Part shown: piece by piece, positions 49,496-60,500 of the stretch
Layout: each line of letters opens with the position of its first letter
How positions within the stretch are numbered: the first letter of the stretch is position 1
Source of the DNA: Rhynchopus euleeides
Lineage: Eukaryota > Euglenozoa > Diplonemea > Diplonemida > Diplonemidae
Length of the DNA stretch: 64,000 bases
Assembly: GCA_963210315.1 (NCBI GenBank)
Contig: OY723237.1
Coordinates: forward strand, 1,240,001-1,304,000
Direction: 5' to 3'
Made by a program: the position numbers and the translations under genes
The notes under the pieces: generated by a model
What the model was told of the DNA's origin: nothing
What the model saw: only the letters and a program-made list of their open reading frames with translations
Databases searched by the model: none

Positions 49496-51767
49496 GATTT
49501 TTCGGATTTTGTTTATATCTGTGTGGTGGTGCTGGTGTGGTACAGTCGTTCTCTCTCCGGTCCCTGCCCCAGGCAGAATGAGCGCTGTCTTTTCAAACAG
49601 TGAGGGTGGGCACGTCCGTCCGCTGTTCTGTCTACGTTGGACGTGTCTGACGCTTTTTGCCGCCTTTTGAACGTGTCGACTCCTCAATGGCTGCCTCTCC
49701 TTGCCCGCTTGTCGGTCCTTCTCGCTGTTTAAAGGATGACAGTAAGGACACTCGAGTCAATGACGCAGATGAACCTGAGTGCCGCCCGTGCCTCCCGCAG
49801 CACCAGTGCCCTTCCAATTCAAGTGAGGCACCCTGCAGCAGTCAGTGCAGACAAGCTCCGATGGGTGCCCCCGACACACAGGTGTTTGCTTCTCTGTGTA
49901 AGCCCCACACCCACCAAACCCCTCCCTGGTCTCCAAGGCGGCGCCACCATTTCATCCCACAACATCATCCCCTCCTCCCCCCCTCCGTTTGCTTGTGCCC
50001 TCGCACTCCGCCCCGCCCTCGCCCTGACCCCCTCCTCCCGTGACCCAGAGAGGAGGCGCGAGATGCTGTTCTACGATACCGCCTCTCTCATTGGGGAGCT
50101 GCAACACGACGTCGCCCCGTCGCAGTACCTGTGTGTGCTGCTGAGCCACTGAGACGCTGCATGCAGGAGCAAACCAGCTCTCTGGCCGTTTTGCTTTTGG
50201 TCATCTCGACAACGTTTGTGTTACGTTTCCGGTGAAACAAGAAAGGGCGCGACCCCTCCCTGTGTAGCAGGCGAATTGTATGCAAACTGTTTTCCCTTTG
50301 CCAATGGAGAGGCGGTATTGCCAGTAGAGTGAGTGAGAGAGTGAGAGAAAGAGACAGAAGACAGGGGTGGAAGAAGTGGAGGAATCACAACGCCGTTCAG
50401 CAGCAACCGCTCTTCGGCTGTGTTTTTTTTTGGTGATGCGTTGACGCTTCTCCACCCAAACCCTGAAAGTGATAGTGTATGGAGGATTTGGATGCTTGCT
50501 GTGGTGAGCCCGGCTTTCTGATCACAGGAGTGTGCGAGAAAAGACAGCAAAGGAGTTGGGACGGAGGAAGGGGTAAGGTTCACCCACCCACCTACCCACT
50601 TCCCATCCCTCCTCTTAGGACACGCTCAATAGAAGTGGCGGGGGAGGGGCGATTGTCGAGAAGGAAGGCAACGCATCTCTCCCAACACATTCTACCTCAG
50701 GGTCGAATCTCTCCTGTCACTCGCAACAATCAACAGGCAGAGAGTGCGGGGGGGGGGGGGGGGGGTGTGCGGAGCGGGGAGACGTGCGCTGTGGCCTGAT
50801 ATTCTGTTATGTGAAGCGACACCTCGCTTACACACAGAATATGCAAACCTGCTAAAAAAAATCGAGCGGCCACAAGGAAGAAGAGGAGGGAGGGGGCCGA
50901 CTGAGTATCGGCAGTCGCAACCTGCTTTAAAAATCCAACTGGGATGGGGGAGGGGGCTGTGTTAGGCAGTAATCGAGGGTGTGTGTGTGCATGAGTTTCT
51001 TGACGAGGATAGATCCTGCATGTGAAACCGAAAGGGGAGGGGTAGCGGGGGCGGGCAAAGCTGTTCCCTTCGCGTCGTTAGTTTTTCACATAAAAAAAAG
51101 AGGCGAAAAGAATGCGCCAGAAAGGAAACAGCATTTTCGGCATCGCAGTGGAGACCCTTGGAGTGTTGAACAACAGCTGTGGTATAATCGGGGCCCCCAT
51201 CGCGAGTTGCCCCGGTTAGTATTTGGGTTTGAAGCTTCAGAGGGGCAGCACGACAAGTAGCACACGCTGCCAAGCGCTTGAGAGATATCGAGACGCGAAA
51301 ACTCTGGGGGGGGGGGGGGGGTTTGTTTTTGGAGTTGTGCTAACAACGCAGGAAACTTTGCCATGCAGATCATGCAGGACACACACCACACCCGCAGCAG
51401 GCGTGTGGGGTGTTCTCGCGATCGACGAATACCCGCTGGTTCTTCCCTCCCCTTACTGATTTGCAGACGCAGAGTTTCCGCCATTTCAGATAGGGCGGGA
51501 ACACACAACAATCGGCCATCACCAAACTACAATACGAAAGGAACCCCTGAACCCGGCGCGTGTGTATGTATGTGTGCGTGCATCGCGCAAAGATACACGA
51601 TTTCGACGAAGCAGCTTGCATCTGAGGATAAGTTAACCGAGGGAAACCTTATTCGGCGGGGGTGAGGGGGTGAGAGAGAGAGAGAGGGGTGGGGTGGCTT
51701 GATTGTCGAGAGTGAATGGAAAAGCAAGTCTCCCAGCACCTTCTTGCAATGTTAGTCCTTTTTGTAG
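49496..51767. other. Intergenic region between inhibitor gene D and IQ gene, unit 4
   Basis: As in unit 1, but the poly-G near 50748 is 18 long and has lost the interrupting A found in units 1-3. The same state is found in unit 5. Mini-ORF at 50063-50152. No supported gene. Confidence 0.7.
50063..50152 (+). CDS. Possible 29-residue mini-ORF, unit 4
   Basis: Same as in unit 1, after the same pyrimidine tract. Confidence 0.2.
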   Translation: MLFYDTASLIGELQHDVAPSQYLCVLLSH

Positions 51768-53018
51768 TCACCACACCAGATATGCTGTACAAGGCGAGAG
51801 AGGAGGGGTAGGGGTGGCTCCGATGCTGGGGCGTGAAAAGGGGCCTGTCAGGAGGTACGACGGGAATATGTGATCCGCTTTATTCAGCACAGACACCGCT
51901 GCACGGAGAGGCGCAAACCCCTGCTCCACAGGCGGGGGCCCGCCGGTGAACATCGTGCTAAAGCCGAGATCGCGGCAGGAGTCCTCCGGCTCGACGTCCG
52001 GGGCAGAGGCTAGGTCACCCCCCTCCACGAGAAACCCCGTCACGCTGTCATAGCTCACGGAGGTTAGGAAGACCCGCGCCGACTGAAGGTATGTGTCGTA
52101 GAGTGCTGTCATCTCCTCGCCCCGCAGCGTCAGAAGGGACCTCCGGGAGATGCGCTCCTCCTTCACGACGTAGAGCAGCTCATGCGCCTCGATAATGTAC
52201 GCTGCGTCCGAAGGGGCAGGTGGCTTCGGGGCGTGCTGCCCCTCCCCGTCACACAGCGAGGGGTGGCGGCGCAGCGGGATGTGGAGCCGCTGCGCAGAGC
52301 GCGCAGCGGCGGTGGAAAGCAGCTTCCATGACTCACGCTCGCGCCGCAAGATGGTGGTGCGCTTCAGGGAGGCTTGAGAGTCGAGCACGCCGCGCTCCTC
52401 CCTCCCGAGCCACAGGGAGTACACTGCGGCGCGGGAGGCGCGGCAGGCAGCAGCGAGGCAGAGGGTTGCCTGCAGGTGTTTGGCACGCACAGTCCACCGC
52501 TGAATGCTGACGGTGCGGGTGGAGATGGCTGTCATGACAAACCGTTTGATGTTCTTCAGGGCTTCGACGCGTGGGGCGACCCTGACGCGGATGGCAGGGA
52601 TGAGGCAGGATATGATGGCGCAGGCGCGTGCCTGGGAGGCAACCCCGCGGGCGTAGGCGGTGCGCCAGCTGCGTTGGATGACGCGCACAGCCTTGCGCCG
52701 CACGGCTTGTGACTTCCGCTTGTCCTTCGCCCTCTCGGCCTCGTTGATCAGGTTTCGCGAGACCTGCAGCATCTGCACCGCCGCCTTTTTATTCGCGCCT
52801 GCTAAGGGGGACACAGCAACCAGCTCCTCCGAATCCACAACCCCGACACGCGTGTAGTTCCGCAGCTCCTGCCAGTGCAATTCGGGACTCTTCTTCGGCT
52901 GCGTTGCCTTTTTCCCCCGCCGGGGGCCGGAGCCCGGCGTGCGCGACATATTGCTGGCATTGCTGGAGCGCCGCCGGTGCTTCCCGGCATCAAAGGCGCC
53001 GAGAAGCCCCTGATCCAT
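51768..53018 (-). CDS. IQ-motif protein, 416 aa, unit 4
   Basis: Fourth identical copy of the 416-aa protein. Only four GTGGG units lie upstream. Complete frame. Confidence 0.7.
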   Translation of the reverse strand: MDQGLLGAFDAGKHRRRSSNASNMSRTPGSGPRRGKKATQPKKSPELHWQELRNYTRVGVVDSEELVAVSPLAGANKKAAVQMLQVSRNLINEAERAKDKRKSQAVRRKAVRVIQRSWRTAYARGVASQARACAIISCLIPAIRVRVAPRVEALKNIKRFVMTAISTRTVSIQRWTVRAKHLQATLCLAAACRASRAAVYSLWLGREERGVLDSQASLKRTTILRRERESWKLLSTAAARSAQRLHIPLRRHPSLCDGEGQHAPKPPAPSDAAYIIEAHELLYVVKEERISRRSLLTLRGEEMTALYDTYLQSARVFLTSVSYDSVTGFLVEGGDLASAPDVEPEDSCRDLGFSTMFTGGPPPVEQGFAPLRAAVSVLNKADHIFPSYLLTGPFSRPSIGATPTPPLSPCTAYLVW

Positions 53019-53251
53019 CGCGGCAAACCGCCCCGCCCAGCGGTGCGCTGCGCCCGCCCCAGCGTGCGTGCCTCATGGGCTGGGGTGTCCCCTGTCCCAC
53101 ACACAGGGCGGCGATTCTGGCAATGTGTGTATCTGCTGGTTGCAAGTTGTTTTTGTGGTTGGCATACGGGAGATCCCCAGTTTGAAGTTTGAGCGAGGCG
53201 CAATCGGAGATGCAGCAAGCTGAAAAGGGGCACAAGCGGGTATGGGAGGGG

Positions 53252-53271
53252 GTGGGGTGGGGTGGGGTGGG
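53252..53271. repeat. GTGGG minisatellite, 4 copies, unit 4
   Basis: Four perfect units at the orthologous position. Confidence 0.97.
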
Positions 53272-53491
53272 GCTTGGGCGAGGGCAGTCAGCAGCACTTT
53301 GTTTTAATTATAGAATTTGTCGTCAATAGGAATTTGCAGCCGGTAGCAGTAGTAGGTGATATGCCGCGTTGGGGCGCGGCACCTGACGTGCGCTGTGCTG
53401 TCGGGCTCCGGCTGGACAGCGCTGTCTAGACACAGTGCACGTCTGCTAGAAGAATGAAGGCAATGGCCAACATAGGAAATCAATATAGGCA

Positions 53492-53677
53492 TCACGCAGG
53501 GCAGCAGCAGAGCCAAAGAGAAGGTCCAGCACCCCTCACAACTGTGCCCACCACCAAGGAGGGACAAATGCCCTCAGTGAGGCGAAGCACGGCGTTCTGG
53601 AATGTTGCGAGACCTTCCTTCGCGGCATAAGCATGTGCCCCCAACGAAGAGAGTGCGATGATGGCTTTTGTCTGCAG
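53492..53677 (-). pseudogene. Coding-like fragment without a start codon, unit 4
   Basis: Same 61-codon open stretch as in the other units. Confidence 0.22.
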
Positions 53678-54289
53678 GACGAGTCAACCGCAGATACGAG
53701 GTGGTACGGGTTTTCAGTTCTTTCCAGAGGTGGGGGTGGGGTGGGGAGACGGAAGGAGGGAGAGACGGAACATTATTCCCTGCAAAAAAACCCCCCCCCC
53801 ACAGCCCAGATCCACCCGGTCTCCTTGGATGCCTCTCTCTCTCTCTGCAAAGGCCTGCCATCGGTTCATAGGGGGCATGGCATTCGCTCTGTGTCAAACT
53901 GTGTGAGCTTTGCCTTCCTCTTTTGAGAAGCGGTTCACTGCCCTGCATTTCGGAGCGAAGGCCCCCATAGACGTGACTTTTGTCCCGCACATCCAAGACG
54001 AAAAGGTGGGGGGGGGGTGGAGAGAGAGAGAGAGAGAGCTGTGCCTGATGGTAAAAATGAAAAATGGCACTGGGAGAGGAACGGGAAGAGGCATAGCGAG
54101 AGGGTGAGGCGGGATGGGGGTGGGGGTGGATGATAGTCAAAAAAAAGTGAAAAGGGCAAAAAACAAAACAAAAACGAAGGCCTCACCGCACACATCCACA
54201 CATACCCCTCTCTCCCTTCCAGCAATTTGCGGGTATCCGATTTTCTTTTCTGGATAGTCGCAGCGCGGCGATCCCCCCCCCCCCCCCCC

Positions 54290-55634
54290 TAGGGTGGGTA
54301 TACCCCTGTGAGAAAATGAGTATTTTCAGGACACGCTCTAAACACCTCTCAGCCCCTACCTGACACACGCACCGACCCCAAAGGGTGCCAGAATGATATC
54401 CTGAGGCCACCAACACCATTTGTGGGGCCTTATGGGGTGTTTTTTGGGGTTCCGGAAAATTTGCCCACCGGTGGTTCCTGGTGGTACCGTAGGCCCACCT
54501 CTGTTTGCTGGACACGCCCTTTTGCTGGCACAATACGGGGTAGGCGTGGTGAAGGGGGTGTCGGAAATTGCCCGGACACGAGTTTCGACGATTGTGCCCC
54601 TGTCCCACTGATTTTTGCGCGAATTACATGCACGTATAGGCGTGCCTTGGCCTGTACAGGCCTGGATAGGCACAGATTGCCTGTATGGATTGATCTCGAT
54701 GTGCATATCCCGACAGGTATGGGCCTGTATGGTCTTGTAATCCTGCATGGAGCCCTGCTGAAAAATCAGATGGCTGTCGGTATTCACAGCCAGTATATTT
54801 CTTTCACAGAGCACCCGAAGCTCGTCAATACGATTGCGCTTCAGGGCGCGCCTGTGCCTCGCCTGATGGGCAATTCGTCCATCACGCCCCTCAACAGAGC
54901 CAGGTGTCACAGGAATGACTTCCATCGATTCGGGTGGTTTGCAAAAGCCTCCTCGTCATTTGCTTCGAATTCAGCAAATTTGTGCATAGTAACTCAGTTC
55001 ACCTGCTGCGTGTCTGTGCATTCCTGCTGTTGACAGTGCTGCAGTGTGCGCAGCCAGGCATTGGTTCCCATGCTGGCAGGCAGGTGTTTGGACTTTGAAT
55101 TTCGTGAGGGTTTGGAGGCGTGCCTTGAGTCTATCGAAATGATTGCGCCTCAGCTGCTAATATCTCACCAGGAGCGCCCAGTTCTTCGCGAAGATGAGTT
55201 TCAGAAGTGACTGAGTTCAACTGTGCACAGTGCGGCGCTCAACACAGGCAGCATGTCGTCATGGAGAAGAGTGTCGATTGCTATAGAATCTGGCATGCGG
55301 GAGTAGCCTCGTTCTACAGTCTGCGCGAGCTGGTTCCCGAGGGTGATATTTTCTTGGTAACAGGCTTGTGGGGTGGCACTAGCCATGTGAAGGGGTGTGA
55401 GTGAGTGTGCAGTGCCTATCCGGGGGGCACCGTAGGAACCACCGATGGGCAAATTTTTTAGAATGCCAAAATATCAGCACTGAGGTTGATCTGGTGGTGA
55501 AATCTCCACCACAAAACACTTTTGGGACGATCTGGGCACATTGGCACCCTTTACATGGCTTTCTGAGGTACTTTTTGGTGTTCCCGAAAAATGTTATTTT
55601 CTCACGCGTATAGGGGGGGGTATACCCACCCCTA
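54290..55634. mobile_element. Inverted-repeat element, putative non-autonomous TIR DNA transposon, 1345 bp, unit 4
   Basis: Full-length copy, same ends and same poly-C flanks. One substitution near 54319 (atgagtatt). Confidence 0.5.
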
Positions 55635-57568
55635 CCCCCCCCCCCATTTGGCACCGCCGAACTCACAACAAAAAAAATGACATCGAATCCAAGCCAGGGG
55701 GTGGGGTGGGGTGTGTCTGTGTGTGTGCGTGGTCTAATTTTGTCTTCGGGATCCTCAGGAATCACCCCCTACCCCCTCCCTTCACATCCCCACCACACCC
55801 AGCCCTGGGGGTGCGGCGTGGGGGAGAGAGATGGCACGGGGCAGGGGGGGGGGGGGGGTGGTGAGGTCGCAACAGCGAAACCCGCACTGAAGGTGCTGTC
55901 GCTGGCGACCTTTCACACCCCCTCTGTTCTCTGGCAAACCCGATAAAAAGTCAGACTATCTCAGAGGCGGCATGAAGAATGAAGGGTAGGCTTGAAGAAG
56001 GCATGAATGAGGACATACAACCTTGTTCGACTCTGCCCGACAAACACCATACAAAAGTAGAATTATCCCTGGCTGGGGCGGGGAGAGGCAGCCAGATCCG
56101 GAAATCAAGTAATACCCTGCGGGGGCCTTCGCTACCAGTCACTGCTCGTCACAGCTCATCAGCCAGTGAGGGGAAGTGGGCTGTGGCTCACTTTTTCTCA
56201 CTCAGGCACACTTGGTAGCGAAGGCCCCCTGCGGGGGGTCGTCGCTACTGGGTGGTCGTCAGTTCATTTTTGGTACATTTCCGGTTGAGTTGGCTGAAAC
56301 CTGACGAAGAGTGATGGACAATATAACGATCCACCGCCGAAGACCCCCTGAGGATGCATATTGGGAAAGAAGATGCTTTCACTTCCAAGGCACACGATAG
56401 ACCGGAGAGCGATAGATAGTTGCCTGCGGTGAAGGGCGAAACGGGAAATACGAGAAAAAGACCCCCCCGCACTCGCTGATTGGACAGCAGGTGCAAGGCG
56501 GTTTATCAGGGGAAGCAGTTTACGGGCTGCGACCCTGTATGTCGCCAAACACAGGGCCCAGAAGTGAGAGACACCGCAGGTCAGAAGCCGTCATGAGATG
56601 CAGCGTCACAAGTGGGGTTCATGTGGGTGACACAGATAGGTCAGGCCCACAGCGCGTCGAGGTTAGCGGAGAGGATGCCTTTGCCAGGGCGCAGAGAGTA
56701 ACGAGCAGAAGGATGCACGCGCCTCCATCAAACTGCTGAAAACAGGAAACACGGCGCTGCCAGGCACATCAGCAAACGATCCGAGAAGCCTCGGTCGGCG
56801 GAAAAGGAAAACGGGAAGTAGAGTGGGTGGTCGACGGCAAGTGATAGCCGTGTCACAAAAAGCAGAGACGCCGAAAGAAAAAAACATAATATATATGTCA
56901 TCCAGCCGTGGCCAGCCAACGGGCCTGTGAGTCTATAGTTTCTGACACAGGGTATTTGTTCGGAGAGCGACACGCCAACACGTGACAGATGGACCCCAGG
57001 GGATCCCGAAACCGAGAGGTCCCCGAGGAGAGGGCACAGCCGGAAGGAGGGACAAGCGGAAAGATGAAGCGGGGCGTCTGGAAAGGGAGGAGGGGCGAAA
57101 GGGGGGGTTTGATCGGCGAGAGTGAATGGAAAAGTGAGTCTCCCAGCACCTTCCTGCAATGTTACGCCTTGTTGTAGTCAGAAAACCAGAAATGTTGTAC
57201 AGGGCAGGGGAGAAAGGGGGGGGGGGGTCGTCGGTCACGACACCACACACAGCGGCAGCGGGAGTGGGATTTCCTGCATGATCCTGCGTTGGTAGCACAG
57301 CAAGACGCAGAAGGAAGAGAGTAGTCCCCAGCGAGATGGTACGGGGAACCGGAGTGACGAGACAGCGTGAATCATAGAAAAGGGAAAAGGACGGGGGAAG
57401 CGGGTGGAGGACACAACGACAAAGTCGTGCGAGTCGTCAGCACGAGGTGACAGCAACACAAGGCACGCCGCCAGGAAGGAAAGCACAAAGCTTTCACACA
57501 GGTACAGGAGGTGTCAGCGGGAAAACATGGGCTGCACGCAGAGGTGTCCGAAAAGAACGACGTCACCG
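55635..57568. other. Intergenic region 3' of inhibitor gene E, unit 4
   Basis: Carries a ~1098-bp deletion with its junction at 56007/56008. Hairpin arms are intact but two loop bases differ from other units. The IQ-tail relic is at about 57107-57201. No supported gene. Confidence 0.6.
56121..56229. repeat. Inverted repeat, unit 4
   Basis: Arms at 56121-56137 and 56213-56229 unchanged. Loop changes tcagtcagt to tcagccagt and ctcagtcac to ctcaggcac are unique to this unit. Confidence 0.85.
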
Positions 57569-60500
57569 CTACGGCGACACACAAGGGAGGCACGGCTTGT
57601 CGGAGCACATCATGCGGGTGCACGCCACCTTCCCGTTGTTGCACTTGCAGTCGTTGCAGTGGTTGTTCTTCTCACCCTTGCCGGTCCAGCCGTCAGCGAC
57701 AATGGTACCGCACTCCAGCGTGCAGGAAGCAGGGACAGGAACAGGGGCGTCACACGGCTTGTCGGAGCACATCATGCGGGTGCACGCCACCAGCCCGTTG
57801 TTGCACTTGCAGTCGTTGCAGTGGTTGCGCTTCTCACCCTTGCCGGTCCAGCCGTCAGCGACAATGGTGCCACACTCCAGCGTGCAGGAAGCAGGGACAG
57901 GAACAGGGGCGTCGCACGGCTTGTCGGAGCACATCATGCGGGTGCACGCCACCTTCCCGTTGTTGCACTTGCAGTCGTTGCAGTGGTTGCGCTTCTCACC
58001 CTTGCCGGTCCAGCCGTCAGCGACAATGGTGCCACACTCCAGCGTGCAGGAAGCAGGGACAGGAACAGGGGCGTCGCACGGCTTGTCGGAGCACATCATG
58101 CGGGTGCACGCCACCTTCCCGTTGTTGCACTTGCAGTCGTTGCAGTGGTTGCGCTTCTCACCCTTGCCGGTCCAGCCGTCAGCGACAATGGTACCGCACT
58201 CCAGCGTGCAGGAAGCAGGGACAGGAACAGGGGCGTCGCACGGCTTGTCGGAGCACATCATGCGGGTGCACGCCACCTTCCCGTTGGTGCACTTGCAGTC
58301 GTTGCAGTGGTTGCGCTTCTCACCCTTGCCGGTCCAGCCGTCAGCGACAATGGTACCGCACTCCAGCGTGCAGGAAGCAGGGACAGGAACAGGGGCGTCA
58401 CACGGCTTGTCGGAGCACATCATGCGGGTGCACGCCACCAGCCCGTTGTTGCACTTGCAGTCGTTGCAGTGGTTGCGCTTCTCACCCTTGCCGGTCCAGC
58501 CGTCAGCGACAATGGTGCCACACTCCAGCGTGCAGGAAGCAGGGACAGGAACAGGGGCGTCGCACGGCTTGTCGGAGCACATCATGCGGGTGCACGCCAG
58601 CTTCCCGTTGTTGCACTTGCAGTCGTTGCAGTGGTTGCGCTTCTCACCCTTGCCGGTCCAGCCGTCAGCGACAATGGTACCGCACTCCAGCGTGCAGGAA
58701 GCAGGGACAGGAACAGGGGCGTCACACGGCTTGTCGGAGCACATCATGCGGGTGCACGCCACCAGCCCGTTGTTGCACTTGCAGTCGTTGCAGTGGTTGC
58801 GCTTCTCACCCTTGCCGGTCCAGCCGTCAGCGACAATGGTGCCACACTCCAGCGTGCAGGAAGCAGGGACAGGAACAGGGGCGTCGCACGGCTTGTCGGA
58901 GCACATCATGCGGGTGCACGCCAGCTTCCCGTTGTTGCACTTGCAGGCGTTGCAGTGGTTGCGCTTCTCACCCTTGCCGGTCCAGCCGTCAGCGACAATG
59001 GCACCGCACTCCAGCGTGCAGGAAGCAGGGACAGGAACAGGGGCGTCGCACGGCTTGTCGGAGCACATCATGCGGGTGCACGCCACCAGCCCGTTGTTGC
59101 ACTTACAGTCGTTGCAGTGGTTGCGCTTCTCACCCTTGCCGGTCCAGCCGTCAGCGACAATGGTGCCACACTCCAGCGTGCAGGAAGCAGGGACAGGAAC
59201 AGGGGCGTCACACGGCTTGTCGGAGCACATCATGCGGGTGCACGCCACCTTCCCGTTGTTGCACTTGCAGTAGTTGCAGTGGTTGCGCTTCTCACCCTTG
59301 CCGGTCCAGCCGTCAGCGACAATGGTGCCACACTCCAGCGTGCAGGAAGCAGGGACAGGAACAGGGGCGTCGCACGGCTTGTCGGAGCACATCATGCGGG
59401 TGCACGCCACCAGCCCGTTGTTGCACTTGCAGTCGTTGCAGTGGTTGCGCTTCTCACCCTTGCCGGTCCAGCCGTCAGCGACAATGGTACCGCACTCCAG
59501 CGTGCAGGAAGCAGGGACAGGAACAGGGGCGTCGCACGGCTTGTCGGAGCACATCATGCGGGTGCACGCCACCAGCCCGTTGTTGCACTTGCAGTCGTTG
59601 CAGTGGTTGCGCTTCTCACCCTTGCCGGTCCAGCCGTCAGCGACAATGGTACCGCACTCCAGCGTGCAGGAAGCAGGGACAGGAACAGGGGCGTCACACG
59701 GCTTGTCGGAGCACATCATGCGGGTGCACGCCACCTTCCCGTTGTTGCACTTGCAGTCGTTGCAGTGGTTGCGCTTCTCACCCTTGCCGGTCCAGCCGTC
59801 AGCGACAATGGTGCCACACTCCAGCGTGCAGGAAGCAGGGACAGGAACAGGGGCGTCGCACGGCTTGTCGGAGCACAGCATGCGGGTGCACGCCACCAGC
59901 CCGTTCTTGCACTTGCAGTCGTTGCAGTGGTTGCGCTTCTCACCCTTGCCGGTCCAGCCGTCAGCGACAATGGTGCCACACTCCAGCGTGCAGGAAGCAG
60001 GGACAGGAACAGGGGCGTCACACGGCTTGTCGGAGCACATCATGCGGGTGCACGCCACCTTCCCGTTGTTGCACTTGCAGTAGTTGCAGTGGTTGCGCTT
60101 CTCACCCTTGCCGGTCCAGCCGTCAGCGACAATGGTACCGCACTGCAGCGTGCAGGAAGCAGGGACAGGAACAGGGGCGTCACACGGCTTGTCGGAGCAC
60201 ATCATGCGGGTGCACGCCACCTTCCCGTTGTTACACTTGCAGTCGTTGCAGTGGTTGCGCTTCTCACCCTTGCCGGTCCAGCCGTCAGCGACAATGGTAC
60301 CGCACTCCAGCGTGCAGGAAGCAGGGACAGGAACAGGGGTGTCGCACGGCTTGTCGGAGCACATCATGCGGGTGCACGCCACCAGCCCGTTGTTGCACTT
60401 GCAGTCGTTGCAGTGGTTGCGCTTCTCACCCTTGCCGGTCCAGCCGTCAGCGACAATGGTACCGCACTCCAGCGTGCAGGAAGCAGGGACAGGAACAGGG

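Larger units (their letters stand above)
53019..54289. other. Intergenic region 5' of IQ gene, unit 4
   Basis: Shortest minisatellite, shorter poly-G near 54007 followed by a longer GA run, and two GGGGGT units near 54116. No supported gene. Confidence 0.65.
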
